In this document: positions 18,136 to 27,467 of the stretch, piece after piece
Layout of the letters: every line of letters begins with the position of its first letter
Position numbering within the stretch: position 1 is the first letter of the stretch
Source: Gimibacter soli
Lineage (GTDB): Bacteria > Pseudomonadota > Alphaproteobacteria > Sphingomonadales > Kordiimonadaceae
Length of the DNA: 64,000 nucleotides
Assembly (NCBI RefSeq): GCF_028463845.1
Contig: NZ_CP116805.1
Span: forward strand, 1,426,001 to 1,490,000
Direction: 5' to 3'
The notes under the pieces: model-generated
The model's database searches: none
What the model was told of the DNA's origin: nothing
The model's input: only the letters and a program-made list of their open reading frames with translations
Made by a program: the position numbers and the translations under genes

Positions 18136-19388
18136 GCGCCCGGAACGAAGGCCTGATCGCCGCCCTTGATGTGGGCTCCGCCAAGGTCGCCTGCCTGATC
18201 GCCGAAATCGGCCCCTCGGGCCAGATCACGGTGAAGGGTGTGGGCAACCGCGCCTGTCACGGCGTGTCGGCAGGGGCAGTGATCGACATGGCGGAAACCG
18301 AAAAGGCGATCCGGGCAAGCGTCGATCAGGCTGAGCGCATGGCGGGTGCGACGATTGCCGATGTGGTTCTGTCCTTTTCGGGCGGTGATCCGCGCAGCGC
18401 CGTGATCGAAGCCGAGATCGAAATCGGCGGTCATGCAGTGGCGGAAGCCGATGTCATTCAGGTGGTGAACAAGGCGCGGTCGGATTTCGATCCGGGCGAT
18501 GCCTCGATCCTGCATGCGGTGCCGGCGGCCTATTCGCTCGATGGCAATTATTCGCCCCACCCGCCGGTTGGCATGTATGGCAAGAAGCTGGGTGTGGCCC
18601 TGCATATCGTCACCTGCGATGACGGCCCGCTCCGTAACCTTGAGGCCTGCGTGCGCCGCGCGCACCTGAACGTGGCCGATGTCGTGCTGGCGCCCTATGC
18701 CGCCGGCCTCGCCACGCTGGTGGAAGACGAAGCCAAGATGGGGGCTGCCAGCATCGATATCGGCGGCGGCACGGCGGGCATCAGCGTTTTTGCGCAAGGT
18801 GCCTTGGTCCACAGTGAAGTGGTGCCCATCGGCGGCTCGCATGTGACGGAAGAAGTTGCCCGCGCGCTTCTGACCCCGTTCGAGCATGCCGAGCGGCTGA
18901 AAACCTTCAATGGTTCAGCACTGCCGGACCAGATGGACAACAAGGTCGAGATCGAAGTGCCGCAAGTGGGCGAGACCGACCGCGAGACGAGCTTCGCCCG
19001 GATGCCGCGTTCGGCGCTCAATCACGTTGTCCAGCGTGAGCTAGAAACGCTGTTTGCGACGGTTGGTGACCGGCTTGATGCATCGGGCTTCGGTGGTGTC
19101 AGCGGGCGGCGCGTGGTGCTGTCGGGCGGTGTGGCGCAGACCGAAGGGGTGCGTGAACTGGCAGCCGCAGTCCTTGGCCGGCAGGTGCGGATCGGCCGGC
19201 CGACGCTTGTGGGCGGGTTGCCGGCGGCGGCACAGTCGCCTTCGTTCGCAACCGCTGTGGGCATGCTGATCTATACCGCGCGGATGCAGCGGCACGGTCG
19301 TCAAAAGAGCAAAAACTGGCGTACGGCGGGTACCAAGCCGAAGGGCACAATCGCCAAACTTGTTTACTGGATTCGAGAGAATTTCTGA
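18132..19388 (+). CDS. ftsA: Cell division protein FtsA
   Basis: A 418-residue actin-like ATPase that tethers FtsZ to the membrane. Phosphate-1 loop ALDVGSAKVACLIAEIG, the SHS2/1C insertion, DIGGGTAGISVF (phosphate 2) and VVLSGGVAQTEGVREL (adenosine site). The C-terminus ends in a basic amphipathic stretch (AKLVYWIRENF), the usual membrane-targeting helix. It precedes ftsZ by 133 bases. Confidence 0.97.
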   Translation: MSARNEGLIAALDVGSAKVACLIAEIGPSGQITVKGVGNRACHGVSAGAVIDMAETEKAIRASVDQAERMAGATIADVVLSFSGGDPRSAVIEAEIEIGGHAVAEADVIQVVNKARSDFDPGDASILHAVPAAYSLDGNYSPHPPVGMYGKKLGVALHIVTCDDGPLRNLEACVRRAHLNVADVVLAPYAAGLATLVEDEAKMGAASIDIGGGTAGISVFAQGALVHSEVVPIGGSHVTEEVARALLTPFEHAERLKTFNGSALPDQMDNKVEIEVPQVGETDRETSFARMPRSALNHVVQRELETLFATVGDRLDASGFGGVSGRRVVLSGGVAQTEGVRELAAAVLGRQVRIGRPTLVGGLPAAAQSPSFATAVGMLIYTARMQRHGRQKSKNWRTAGTKPKGTIAKLVYWIRENF

Positions 19389-19521
19389 TCGGGGGAATCT
19401 GCCCCGGCCAGAACAAGAAAAAAGTACGAAAAAAGCAGGGAAAACGGGACAAAAACGCGGAAGGGGACTGGCGCCGATTCGGCGGTCGGGCTACAAGGAA
19501 TGAAACGGAGGAACATGGGCA

Positions 19522-21162
19522 ATGTCGATCGAGTTTGAAAACATGGAACTGACTGAACTGACACCGCGCATCCTGGTTATCGGGGTCGGCGGTGCGGGCT
19601 GCAATGCGGTGAACAATATGATCGCCGCACAGCTCCAGGGTGTGGATTTCGTGGTGGCGAATACGGACGCGCAGGCACTGGCTTCGAGCCTTGCCGACAA
19701 CCGCGTCCAGCTAGGTGCACAGATCACCCAGGGCCTCGGTGCAGGGGCCCAGCCGAAGGTGGGTGAAAGTGCCGCCGAGGAGTCGATCGAGGCGATCGAC
19801 CGTATCCTTGATGGCTGCCACATGGCCTTCATCACCGCCGGCATGGGTGGCGGCACCGGCACCGGGGCTGCCCCGGTAATCGCCCGCCGTGCCCGCGAAC
19901 GTGGCATTCTGACCGTAGGTGTGGTGACCCGTCCCTTCCACTTCGAAGGTGGCCGCCGCATGAAGATTGCCGACGCAGGCATCGCCGCGCTGTCGAGCCA
20001 TGTGGATACGCTGATCATCATCCCGAACCAGAACCTGTTCCGGGTGGCAAACGAGCGCACGACCTTTGCCGATGCCTTCAATATGGCGGACGAAGTGCTG
20101 CACTCGGGTGTGCGCGGCATCACGGACCTCATGGTCATGCCGGGCCTTATCAATCTCGACTTCGCAGACGTTCGCACCGTCATGTCCGAAATGGGCAAGG
20201 CCATGATGGGCACGGGCGAAGCGGACGGCGAAGAGCGCGCCATGGCCGCTGCCGAAGCCGCCATCGCCAACCCGCTGCTGGAAGACGCCAGCCTCAAGGG
20301 TGCCAAGGGCGTGATCATCAACGTCACCGGCGGCATGGACATGACCCTTTACGAGGTCGACGCTGCCGTGAACATGGTGCGCGAGCAGGTGGACCCTGAT
20401 GCACTGATCGTTTTCGGTTCGGCTTTCAACCCGGAACTCGATGGCCGCATCCGCGTGTCTGTCGTTGCGACTGGCATCGAAGGCGGTGCCATCGACCTGC
20501 CGGTGCCGAGCCGCGCCACCATCGCGGCCCGTGTGGCGACCCCGACCCCGGTTGTCGAGCCGGTTAGGGAAGAGGCCCCGGCTGTTCAGGAAGAAGAAGT
20601 CGCGGTTGAAGAACCCGTGGCGGAAGAGGCCACTGACGAGTTCGCTGAAGCTGTTCTCGAGGAAAGCCTGATCGTTGGCGACAGCATGGATACGTCCGAC
20701 TTCGCCGAGGATTATGCCGAGGAAGAGGCTTCGGAAGAAGATTTCGCTGAGGACGACGCCGACGATATCGAAGCTCGTGCGCTTGCCGCCCGGGAAGACG
20801 AAGGCTTTGTGGCCGAAGCGCCGATGATGCCGAAAGCCCGCCAGACCGCCTACCGCGCGGCTGATGTGGTGCAGGAAGAAGCTTATGCCAAGGGCACGAC
20901 CGAAGCGCCGCGCCGCGAGGCCGAGCCGATCCAGCCCGGCAGTGCAGCCCCGGCGGCAGCACCGCGCCGCAGCCTCTTTCAGCTGATGACCTCGGGTTTC
21001 CGTAATAACGAGGAAGCGGGCGCCCAGGCCCCGGTTGACGAGCCTTCGAACGACGAAGCCCGCCGCCGCACCAGCCTTGGCGGGGTGAGCGCAGAGGACC
21101 GCCCGGCACCTTCAAGCGAACAGCTTGAAATCCCGAGCTTCCTGCGCCGCCAGCAGAACTGA
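19522..21162 (+). CDS. ftsZ: Cell division GTPase FtsZ
   Basis: A 546-residue tubulin homologue that forms the cytokinetic ring. The GTPase core fills about residues 1-320: [12 protein letters not shown], the tubulin signature [11 protein letters not shown] (about 110-120), [12 protein letters not shown] long acidic, Glu/Val/Ala-rich disordered linker of about 200 residues follows, and the tail ends [12 protein letters not shown], the conserved peptide for FtsA and other partners. The linker is long, as in many alphaproteobacteria. The ribosome site GGAGG is 10 bases before the ATG; an out-of-frame ATG at 19514 would make only a 7-codon peptide. It has its own terminator at 21229. Confidence 0.97.
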   Translation: MSIEFENMELTELTPRILVIGVGGAGCNAVNNMIAAQLQGVDFVVANTDAQALASSLADNRVQLGAQITQGLGAGAQPKVGESAAEESIEAIDRILDGCHMAFITAGMGGGTGTGAAPVIARRARERGILTVGVVTRPFHFEGGRRMKIADAGIAALSSHVDTLIIIPNQNLFRVANERTTFADAFNMADEVLHSGVRGITDLMVMPGLINLDFADVRTVMSEMGKAMMGTGEADGEERAMAAAEAAIANPLLEDASLKGAKGVIINVTGGMDMTLYEVDAAVNMVREQVDPDALIVFGSAFNPELDGRIRVSVVATGIEGGAIDLPVPSRATIAARVATPTPVVEPVREEAPAVQEEEVAVEEPVAEEATDEFAEAVLEESLIVGDSMDTSDFAEDYAEEEASEEDFAEDDADDIEARALAAREDEGFVAEAPMMPKARQTAYRAADVVQEEAYAKGTTEAPRREAEPIQPGSAAPAAAPRRSLFQLMTSGFRNNEEAGAQAPVDEPSNDEARRRTSLGGVSAEDRPAPSSEQLEIPSFLRRQQN

Positions 21163-21228
21163 ATAACCAGAAAAACCGACAGGACGTAGCTGCCACCATG
21201 TCCTGTCGATAAGACATTGCCTGCCTTG

Positions 21229-21259
21229 AAGGCCGGACCTGCCGTCCGGCCTTTTTCTT
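21229..21259 (+). terminator. Intrinsic terminator of ftsZ / dcw cluster
   Basis: Stem AAGGCCGGAC (21229-21238) and GTCCGGCCTT (21244-21253) with loop CTGCC, followed by a T-rich run. It lies 67 bases after the ftsZ stop. Confidence 0.88.
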
Positions 21260-21278
21260 TTGTCTTGTGTCCAGTATG

Positions 21279-21316
21279 TACCCTATGTACCATGTGTACG
21301 ACTGGTACATAGGGTA
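21279..21316. promoter_or_regulatory. Long palindromic operator of the YtrA-type regulator
   Basis: TACCCTATGTACCA at 21279-21292 and TGGTACATAGGGTA at 21303-21316 are exact reverse complements, 14 bases each, around a 10-base centre that holds a further GTGTAC. It lies just ahead of the GntR/YtrA gene at 21355. YtrA-subfamily regulators bind long palindromes of this sort near their own start, so autorepression is the natural reading. Confidence 0.75.
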
Positions 21317-21354
21317 TTCTGTGAAATACCTGGGTCGTAGTGAACGAGGCGTGG

Positions 21355-21732
21355 ATGCAGATCACCGTAGATATCGAAGCTGAAGAGCCCCTCTTTGCCC
21401 AGCTTGTCTCGGGCATCAAGGAGGCGATCGGCAGTGGCAGGCTGGCGCCCGGCGCGCCGCTGCCTTCGATCAGGCAGCTCGCCAACGATCTGGACCTGAA
21501 CAGCAAGACAGTCGCCAAGGCATACCGGATGCTGGAGCGGGATAATGTGATCCAGACAAAGGGCTACCGCGGCACCTTTGTGCATCCCGAAGCGAAAGAA
21601 CATCTGGCTTTCGATCTCGCTGGCTGGGTGGAAGCCCAGCTCGCGGATGCGGTGGAGACGTGTCGGGCGCGCGGTGCCAGCGACAGCGAAATTCGCATCG
21701 CATTTGGCGCCATCATGCAGCAGAAACAATAG
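21355..21732 (+). CDS. GntR-family regulator, YtrA subfamily
   Basis: A 125-residue protein: winged helix-turn-helix at about residues 8-75 (EPLFAQLVSGIKEAIGSGRL, LPSIRQLANDLDLNSKTVAKAY) plus a short C-terminal helical tail of about 50 residues, the size and plan of YtrA regulators, which usually control ABC transporters or membrane proteins in their own operon. The start is placed at ATG 21355 because GAGG ends 5 bases before it and the protein then begins MQITVDIEAEEP, as usual for the family; GTG 21340 in the same frame is possible. Followed 10 bases on by a membrane protein gene. The palindrome at 21279-21316 is its probable operator. Confidence 0.88.
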   Translation: MQITVDIEAEEPLFAQLVSGIKEAIGSGRLAPGAPLPSIRQLANDLDLNSKTVAKAYRMLERDNVIQTKGYRGTFVHPEAKEHLAFDLAGWVEAQLADAVETCRARGASDSEIRIAFGAIMQQKQ

Positions 21733-21742
21733 GAGACCAGCG

Positions 21743-22627
21743 ATGCCGTTTCTTTCAGCGACAATGTTCGAGACTATCTTCTATCTGGTATTTGCGGCCC
21801 AGATCGCGCTGGTCTCACTTTATTATCCGAAGCAGATTGGCGCTCGAATCCTTCATGTCTTCGATCATTATCCGCCAGCCGACTATCCGAAACTATATGC
21901 CGGTGCCGGGCCTGAGGGGATCGACCGGGGCCGCAGGCAGATTGCCCTTTATCTGGGGGTCAATCGGGCGATCGCCGTACTGGGGCTGATTGTCCTCGTC
22001 AGCTTGATCGCATCCGGCTACGAGTTCGGCCCGAAAGGCGGTGCGGAGCTTTTTGTCGGCGGCTACTTCATGGTGCAGGCGCTGCCCTATATCTATCTCG
22101 CCGTGGCAGAATTCGCGCAGTACAAGGCTTTGCGCAGGGCATTTCACACGGTTCGCCGGTCAGCCGATCTGACGCGTCGGCGCCTCTTCGATTATATCGC
22201 GCCCGGCTATGTTGTGGCGGCGGTCGTCTCCTATGTCGTCTGGGTGGTGTTCCAGATCGGTGGCCGTCCGGTAAGTGAATGGCGCGAAGATGTCTATCTT
22301 GCCGTGCCGCTGATCACCGCCATGAATGTCGCCTATATCTTCATGATCCGGCATTTCATTTCGGGGCGGCGTCTCAATCCGCTTGCCGGGCCGACCGACC
22401 AGTTTATCCAGACCGAGATGCAGGTAAAAACGCTCGTTCTCTCGTCGATCTTCTGCAGTGTCTTTCTGACGCTGATGATTGCGGCAGGCCGCTACGGGTT
22501 CGAGTTCATGGATCCCATTGTCACGAGCCTTTTCCTGCAGCTTTGCATGGTTTTCTCGGTGGGGATGACGCTGAAGTCGGTCAATCCTAAAGAGGTCGAT
22601 TTCGAGGTCTATCGCGGCAACAGTTGA
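21743..22627 (+). CDS. Polytopic membrane protein of unknown function
   Basis: A 294-residue protein with about six or seven hydrophobic helices (about residues 8-25, 76-96, 108-130, 162-182, 198-216, 246-264 and 270-288). I do not recognise the family. The start is ATG 21743 after AGGAGACCAGCG; a longer frame back to 21578 overlaps the regulator gene and lacks a ribosome site. Loops between helices 1 and 2 are hydrophilic and tyrosine/proline-rich (VFDHYPPADYPKLY). The gene sits in a two-gene operon under a YtrA-type regulator and no ABC transporter is nearby, so the membrane protein is likely the main regulated product. It is convergent with the SIMPL gene with a 4-base gap. Confidence 0.75.
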   Translation: MPFLSATMFETIFYLVFAAQIALVSLYYPKQIGARILHVFDHYPPADYPKLYAGAGPEGIDRGRRQIALYLGVNRAIAVLGLIVLVSLIASGYEFGPKGGAELFVGGYFMVQALPYIYLAVAEFAQYKALRRAFHTVRRSADLTRRRLFDYIAPGYVVAAVVSYVVWVVFQIGGRPVSEWREDVYLAVPLITAMNVAYIFMIRHFISGRRLNPLAGPTDQFIQTEMQVKTLVLSSIFCSVFLTLMIAAGRYGFEFMDPIVTSLFLQLCMVFSVGMTLKSVNPKEVDFEVYRGNS

Positions 22628-22631
22628 ACAG

Positions 22632-23321
22632 TCAGGTGGCCAGACGGAATTCGAGGGTGGAAACCACCCTCAGCTTCTTGATGATCTGGCCGGACTCTGC
22701 GCTGCCTTTGCCGCCTTCACCTGCAAGAATTTCGATATTGCCCTGATGGGCGCGCTTCAGCCCGATAAGGCGGGTGAAAGCTTCAGCCGCGTAGCGTTCC
22801 GCACTTTCCCTTGCCCTGGATGAGGCCTCCCACAGAAGCTCGGGCGCAAGGCTGCTGATATCGGAAATCTGAAAAACCGGCGCCGGGCGGGAGACGAGCG
22901 TCACACCGTTCGCCTTGAGCCGCGCGGTATCCTGATAGGCCGACGCCACCGACCAGACGGCCCCCGTCTCGATGCGGATCGTACAGGCAGCACGGACGGG
23001 TGCCCCTTCCTTGCGGGTCAGGCTGGGCGCCCCGGAGGACCAGTCGCGAGGGCGGAGGCCGTGGCTGATCAGGAAACTGTCCACCGCGCGGCACTGGCGT
23101 GACAGGGCAGCGAGGGCGTCGATTTCCTTTTCGCCGTGCGCTTGCAGGCGCAGGGTCCAAACGGCGCTGTCGGCCATTATCTCGCGTTCGGCAAGGCCCT
23201 GAACCGTGACGAAGCGGTCTTCCGGCTTTTCATGCTGGTTGGTGGCGACAATCCACCCAGAGAGGGAAATTCGGCTGGCGGTGACCATGCCGACACTGGT
23301 GTTACTCTTGTTCGAAATCAT
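22632..23321 (-). CDS. SIMPL-domain protein (DUF541)
   Basis: A 229-residue protein. After a short N-terminal segment with a weak hydrophobic stretch (residues about 8-27), DRFVTVQGLAEREIMADSAV at about 37-56 is the typical opening of the SIMPL/YggE-like fold, and the rest matches the family plan through to a C-terminal RVVSTLEFRLAT strand. Members are periplasmic or membrane anchored and of unclear function; some are linked to oxidative stress. The membrane anchor here is poorer than in relatives. The upstream region carries the motif at 23375-23392, about 54 bases before the ATG. Confidence 0.75.
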   Translation of the reverse strand: MISNKSNTSVGMVTASRISLSGWIVATNQHEKPEDRFVTVQGLAEREIMADSAVWTLRLQAHGEKEIDALAALSRQCRAVDSFLISHGLRPRDWSSGAPSLTRKEGAPVRAACTIRIETGAVWSVASAYQDTARLKANGVTLVSRPAPVFQISDISSLAPELLWEASSRARESAERYAAEAFTRLIGLKRAHQGNIEILAGEGGKGSAESGQIIKKLRVVSTLEFRLAT

Positions 23322-23374
23322 GTCCTAAACCTTGGCGCCGCTCTTGCTCCTGGCGGCTTTGCGCACTCAAGATG

Positions 23375-23392
23375 TGTGCCAAAATGGGACAT
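23375..23392. promoter_or_regulatory. Copy 1 of an 18-base intergenic motif
   Basis: TGTGCCAAAATGGGACAT, an imperfect dyad (TGTGCC/GGGACA around AAAAT). It lies between the moaE stop and the SIMPL gene start, 54 bases before the latter. An identical copy occurs at 34925-34942, just past the modA stop. Most likely a transcription-factor site; the factor is unknown. Confidence 0.45.
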
Positions 23393-23410
23393 AAATGTGG
23401 CAGAGGCTAC

Positions 23411-23890
23411 CTATTCCTGCACTTTTTCGCCTTTTTCCCAGCGGGCGGCGTCGGCATCGTCCTTTGCCTTGGCTTCGACCCATTCGCCAGCCGTTCCATG
23501 GCGACTTTCCTTCTTCCAGAAGGGGGCGCGGGTTTTCAGATAATCCATCAGGAAATCGGCAGCTTCAAACGCCGCGCGGCGGTGGGCGGAGGCGGTGACA
23601 ACAAGCACGATGGGGTCGCCGGGCGTGAGACGACCGTAACGGTGAATCACGCGAACTCCATCCAGCGGCCAGCGTTTGCAGGCATCTTCGGCGATGGCAG
23701 TCAGCTCGCGCTCCGTCATGCCGGGATAATGCTCCAGCGTCATGGCTTCCAGGTCGCCGGTCAGGTCACGGACAAGGCCGGTGAAGCTGACAACAGCACC
23801 GATATCCGTGCGGCCAGCGGTGAGGGCGGCGACTTCGGCACCGGTATCGAAAGCTTCCGCCTGGACGCTGACGCTGGGTGTGGGAGCCAC
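23411..23890 (-). CDS. moaE: Molybdopterin synthase catalytic subunit MoaE
   Basis: A 159-residue protein that, with MoaD thiocarboxylate, inserts the dithiolene sulfurs into precursor Z during molybdenum cofactor synthesis. Family segments present: GAVVSFTGLVRD, LEHYPGMTERE, VIHRYGRLTPGD, VVTASAHRRAAFEA and the active-site lysine region LKTRAPFWKKE. It follows moaD by 4 bases and ends the uvrC-pgsA-moaD-moaE group. Confidence 0.96.
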   Translation of the reverse strand: MAPTPSVSVQAEAFDTGAEVAALTAGRTDIGAVVSFTGLVRDLTGDLEAMTLEHYPGMTERELTAIAEDACKRWPLDGVRVIHRYGRLTPGDPIVLVVTASAHRRAAFEAADFLMDYLKTRAPFWKKESRHGTAGEWVEAKAKDDADAARWEKGEKVQE

Positions 23891-23894
23891 GGCG

Positions 23895-24146
23895 TCAGCC
23901 CCCCGTCACCGGCGGGAAGAAGGCAATCTCAAGCGCACCCTGCACCGGCGCATCGAATTCGACATGGACCTGATCACGGGCAACGCGGATGGAGGCCATA
24001 TTGGCGAGCGCTTCGCGGTGCCCTTCGCTGCGGGTGGAAAGCCAGTTGGCGAGATCGGCGATGGTGACAATGTCACCCGGCACATCGAGGGTTTCTTCGC
24101 CCGTGCCCACACGCTCCCGGAGGGACGCGAAATAAAGGATCAGCAT
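23895..24146 (-). CDS. moaD: Molybdopterin synthase sulfur carrier subunit MoaD
   Basis: An 83-residue beta-grasp ubiquitin-like protein. It opens MLILYFASLRERVGTGEE and ends PPVTGG; the C-terminal Gly-Gly is the site that is adenylated and converted to thiocarboxylate. Gap of 4 bases to both pgsA and moaE. Confidence 0.96.
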   Translation of the reverse strand: MLILYFASLRERVGTGEETLDVPGDIVTIADLANWLSTRSEGHREALANMASIRVARDQVHVEFDAPVQGALEIAFFPPVTGG

Positions 24147-24150
24147 GATG

Positions 24151-24735
24151 TCACACCATGTGGCGGAGGCCGGTCCGCAGATAGTCGTAGCCTGTGTAAA
24201 GCGTCAGGATTGCCGCGATCCAGAGGCCGAAAAGGCCCAGTTCCTGCGCGGGCAGGCCAAGGGCCGGCGCACCTTTCGTCCAGCACAGGGCGCCGAGCGC
24301 CACCATTTGCACGGTCGTCTTCCATTTGGCGAGGCGGGTAACCGGCACACTGACATGCAGCCCCGCCAGAAATTCACGCAGGCCCGAAACCAAAAGCTCG
24401 CGGCACATGATGATGACGGCGGCAATCACATGCACGCCCGACACCCAGTCGGCCGCGACCACCATCAGGAGGATGGCACCCACCATCAGCTTGTCGGCGA
24501 TGGGGTCCAGAAACTGGCCGATCTTCGAGACGCTGCCCGTGGCGCGGGCCAGATAGCCGTCGAAAAAGTCGGTGATGCCGGCAAGCGTGAAGGAGATGAA
24601 AGCAATGTGGCTGCCCAGCCGCTCATCTTCCATGAAGAAGCTGGCGATCAGGATCGGGATCACGATGATCCGCGACATGGTCAACAGGTTGGGCAGGGTC
24701 CACATAGAAGTGCGGCTTTCGGAATCGAGGGCCAA
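24151..24735 (-). CDS. pgsA: CDP-diacylglycerol--glycerol-3-phosphate 3-phosphatidyltransferase
   Basis: A 194-residue CDP-alcohol phosphatidyltransferase of the inner membrane, first step to phosphatidylglycerol. The catalytic motif D-x2-DG-x2-AR-x8-G-x3-D-x3-D is seen as DFFDGYLARATG followed by GQFLDPIADK. About five or six membrane helices. Relatives begin MWTLPNLLT, so the true start may be the in-frame ATG 30 bases further in (complement of 24703-24705). Sits between uvrC and moaD as in many alphaproteobacteria. Confidence 0.95.
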   Translation of the reverse strand: MALDSESRTSMWTLPNLLTMSRIIVIPILIASFFMEDERLGSHIAFISFTLAGITDFFDGYLARATGSVSKIGQFLDPIADKLMVGAILLMVVAADWVSGVHVIAAVIIMCRELLVSGLREFLAGLHVSVPVTRLAKWKTTVQMVALGALCWTKGAPALGLPAQELGLFGLWIAAILTLYTGYDYLRTGLRHMV

Positions 24736-24789
24736 ACTGGCTGCTACCTTACTCGTTCCGCCGCGTGCGTCAACAGATGCAACAAAAGG

Positions 24790-26646
24790 TTATCGATCGT
24801 GAAAATGATCGTAGATGGCCTGCGCCATGGCGGCAGATATCCCGTCGACGCTCATCAGGTCGCGCACATCGGCGCCGGCCACTGCCTTGGCCGAGCCGAA
24901 ATGGTGCATCAGCGCCTTCTTGCGTTTCGGGCCGATGCCCGGCACACCGTCGAGCGGTGATTTTACGATATCGCCAGCCCGGCGCGCCCGGTGGCTGCCG
25001 ATGGCAAAGCGGTGGGCTTCGTCGCGCAGGCGCTGCAGATAGTAAAGAACCGGGTCATTCAGGGGCAGGGTGAAGGTGTCGCGCCCCGGCATATGGAACT
25101 GCTCGCGCCCGGCATTCCTGTCCGGCCCTTTCGAAATGGCGACGAGCGCAACATCGCTGACGCCCAGTTCTTCGAGCGTTTCGACAACCGATGACAGCTG
25201 CCCCTTGCCGCCGTCGATCAGCACCACATCGGGCCACATGCCGCGCTCGCGGTTTTCGTCTTCCTTCAGGAGGCGGGCGAACCGGCGCGTCATCACTTCC
25301 CGCATCATGCCGAAGTCATCACCGGGGGTGAGGTCTTCGGACTTGATGTTGAATTTCCGGTACTGGTTTTTCATGAAGCCTTCAGGCCCGGCGACGACCA
25401 TGCCGCCGACTGCATTGGTGCCCTGGTTGTGGCTGTTGTCATAAACCTCGATCCGCTCGGGTGGGGCATCAAGATCGAAAAGCTCGGCCACGCCTTCAAG
25501 GAGCCGTGTCTGGCTGGCGCTTTCGGCGAGCCGTCGGTCGAGCGCTTCATTGGCGTTCCGGATGGCTTCCTTCATCACGTCGGCCTTGCGGCCGCGCTTG
25601 GGGATGGCAATTTCCACCCGCCGGCCCGCATGGGTCGACAGGGCATCGGTCAGCAGCGCCATTTCCGGCATGTCGTGGGAGACAAGCACCTGTCGGGGCA
25701 CCGGCTTGTCGGCGTAGAATTGCCCGATGAAGGCTTCCAGCACATCGCCGATGCCTTCGGTTTTGTCGTGGCGCGGGAAATAGGCGCGGTGCCCCCAGTT
25801 CTGGCCGTTCCTATAGAAGAACATCTGGATGCCGATCTGGCCGCCTTTTTCGGCGGCCGCAATCACGTCGGCCTCGTCCACCATCGCATTCACCATGCTT
25901 TGGTGGCTCTGGATCTGGGTCAGCGCCCGCAGGCGGTCGCGGAACACGGCCGCGCGTTCGAAATCGAGCGCGTCGCTCGCTTCCTGCATGGCTTCGGCAA
26001 AGCGCTTCTGGATATGGCTGGTGCGGCCTTCAAGGAAGGCGCGGGTTTCATCCACCATCTCCGCATAGTCATCGGCGCTGACCTTATCGACGCAAGGGGC
26101 GGAGCAGCGCTTGATCTGATGCAGCAGGCAGGCACGGCTGCGACCTTCAAGCATGCTGTCGCTGCAGGAGCGCAGCTGGAAGACCTTCTGCAGGGTATTG
26201 AGCGTTTCGTTCACGGCAGAGGCGCTGGCGAAGGGACCAAAGTAGCGGCCCTTGTTGCGCCGGGCGCCACGATGCTTCGAAATCTGCGGCCAGCGGTGAT
26301 CCTCCCGCAGGAGGATATAGGGGAAGGATTTGTCATCCTTCAGAAGCACGTTATAGGGCGGGCGGTAGCGTTTGATGAGCGAGGCTTCAAGGAGCAGCGC
26401 TTCGGCCTCGGTACGGGTCGTCACAAACACCATCGACCGCGTGGCGGATACCATGCGCTGGATGCGGATGATCAGCTGATCGAACCGCGTGTAGCTTGTT
26501 ACCCGCGCCTTGATGTTCTTTGCCTTGCCGACATAGAGCACATCGCCGTTCGCATCGAACATGCGATAGACCCCCGGCTGGGTGGGGGCTGTCTTCAGGT
26601 GACGCTTGATGGTGGCTACGCCGTCGTTTTCGATCACAGGTGTCAT
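24790..26646 (-). CDS. uvrC: UvrABC excinuclease subunit C
   Basis: A 618-residue nucleotide-excision-repair endonuclease making both incisions around a lesion. Domains in order: GIY-YIG nuclease ([20 protein letters not shown], about residues 23-100), Cys-containing region ([13 protein letters not shown]), UVR/UvrB-binding helices (about 205-240), RNase H-like 5' nuclease ([30 protein letters not shown]), and the C-terminal double helix-hairpin-helix ([18 protein letters not shown]). Length normal. First gene of the group that runs into pgsA. Confidence 0.97.
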   Translation of the reverse strand: MTPVIENDGVATIKRHLKTAPTQPGVYRMFDANGDVLYVGKAKNIKARVTSYTRFDQLIIRIQRMVSATRSMVFVTTRTEAEALLLEASLIKRYRPPYNVLLKDDKSFPYILLREDHRWPQISKHRGARRNKGRYFGPFASASAVNETLNTLQKVFQLRSCSDSMLEGRSRACLLHQIKRCSAPCVDKVSADDYAEMVDETRAFLEGRTSHIQKRFAEAMQEASDALDFERAAVFRDRLRALTQIQSHQSMVNAMVDEADVIAAAEKGGQIGIQMFFYRNGQNWGHRAYFPRHDKTEGIGDVLEAFIGQFYADKPVPRQVLVSHDMPEMALLTDALSTHAGRRVEIAIPKRGRKADVMKEAIRNANEALDRRLAESASQTRLLEGVAELFDLDAPPERIEVYDNSHNQGTNAVGGMVVAGPEGFMKNQYRKFNIKSEDLTPGDDFGMMREVMTRRFARLLKEDENRERGMWPDVVLIDGGKGQLSSVVETLEELGVSDVALVAISKGPDRNAGREQFHMPGRDTFTLPLNDPVLYYLQRLRDEAHRFAIGSHRARRAGDIVKSPLDGVPGIGPKRKKALMHHFGSAKAVAGADVRDLMSVDGISAAMAQAIYDHFHDR

Positions 26647-27031
26647 ATCCGGACTGGGGCAGGAAGTGCGGTGGCAATTCTGGCGTCTGGCGCGTCGGGA
26701 ATCAATGCTGCGGAACCGACTTTGATTCGTCTAAAAAGATTTCCACGAATCCTGTGGATAACCATGTGGGCAACTTTGGTTCTGTCGCCGCAACGCCGCT
26801 GTAACACTGGGGTCAGAGCTGATTGCCCATTTTTTGTGCATTCGAGTTAAGTGTTTGAAAACATTGGGTCAAGGGCCTATTTCATCCTGCCACTATATTA
26901 AAATAAAAATGGCATCTTGTCTGACCATATGGGCTGTGGCAGCGCGCGATTCGGTGTGCACAACTCAAGTGCCCGGAATCCGGTCAAAGCGTTGAAAAGC
27001 CGAAATATTACCGAACTGTTAAGTATTGATT
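26647..27031. other. Gene-free interval upstream of uvrC
   Basis: 385 bases between the folB stop and the uvrC start, clearly richer in A and T than the neighbours, with stretches such as TATATTAAAATAAAAATGG near 26895. I see no open frame or RNA gene. It holds a candidate uvrC promoter (26844-26872) and one exact DnaA-box match at 26753-26761, which alone is not evidence of an origin. Confidence 0.6.
26844..26872 (-). promoter_or_regulatory. Candidate uvrC promoter
   Basis: On the minus strand TTGACC (complement of 26867-26872) and TAACTC (complement of 26844-26849) with a 17-base spacer. It would give a leader of roughly 190 bases before uvrC. Confidence 0.4.
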
Positions 27032-27466
27032 TCAGCTGGGACGGTGGCGTTCGATCTCGACGCCGACGCTGAGGGCGCCTTCAACGGCTTCGAGCTTTTC
27101 CACCTTCACGCGTGCGCCGATCACCCGCAGATCGACGAGGCAGAGGTCGGCGATTCGCTCGGCGAGCGTCTCAACGAGGTTGATATGACCGGCTTCCAGG
27201 ATGGTCTGGATGCCTTTCACGATCTCGTTGTAACAGACGACGTTGGCCAGCTGGTCCTCGTGATGCTCCAGCGTCTCTTTCACGGAAAGATCCACATTGA
27301 TGCGGATACGCTGGTGCGCGCCTTTCTCGTGTGCCCAGACGCCGATCTCGGCCGAGGTCTCATAGTCGCGGACAAAAACATGACGCACGCCGCGGGTGGC
27401 GTCGGCGTAAGGCAGGCGCAGCACATTCGCAAGCGGGTTCGATTTGGGCATTGCCTCGTCGGCCAT
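27032..27466 (-). CDS. folB: Dihydroneopterin aldolase
   Basis: A 144-residue FolB-type enzyme of folate synthesis (dihydroneopterin to 6-hydroxymethyl-dihydropterin). It shows EIGVWAHEKGAHQRIRINVD (the substrate-binding start of the fold), the VVCYNEIVKGI segment with the active-site Tyr, and LVETLAERIADLCL. N-terminal extension of about 25 residues relative to shorter relatives. It follows the SDR gene by 1 base, and the pair forms a pterin-related unit. Confidence 0.93.
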   Translation of the reverse strand: MADEAMPKSNPLANVLRLPYADATRGVRHVFVRDYETSAEIGVWAHEKGAHQRIRINVDLSVKETLEHHEDQLANVVCYNEIVKGIQTILEAGHINLVETLAERIADLCLVDLRVIGARVKVEKLEAVEGALSVGVEIERHRPS

Positions 27467-27467
27467 G

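Noticed and set aside
19514-19537. Short out-of-frame peptide upstream of ftsZ as a leader peptide
   Set aside because: Seven codons, ribosome site too close to its ATG, and no sign of attenuation structure.
26753-26761. DnaA box TGTGGATAA in an AT-rich gap as a possible origin
   Set aside because: Only one box; the same 9-mer also occurs inside the IclR gene near 41455, so chance is enough. No dnaA, hemE or parAB genes nearby.
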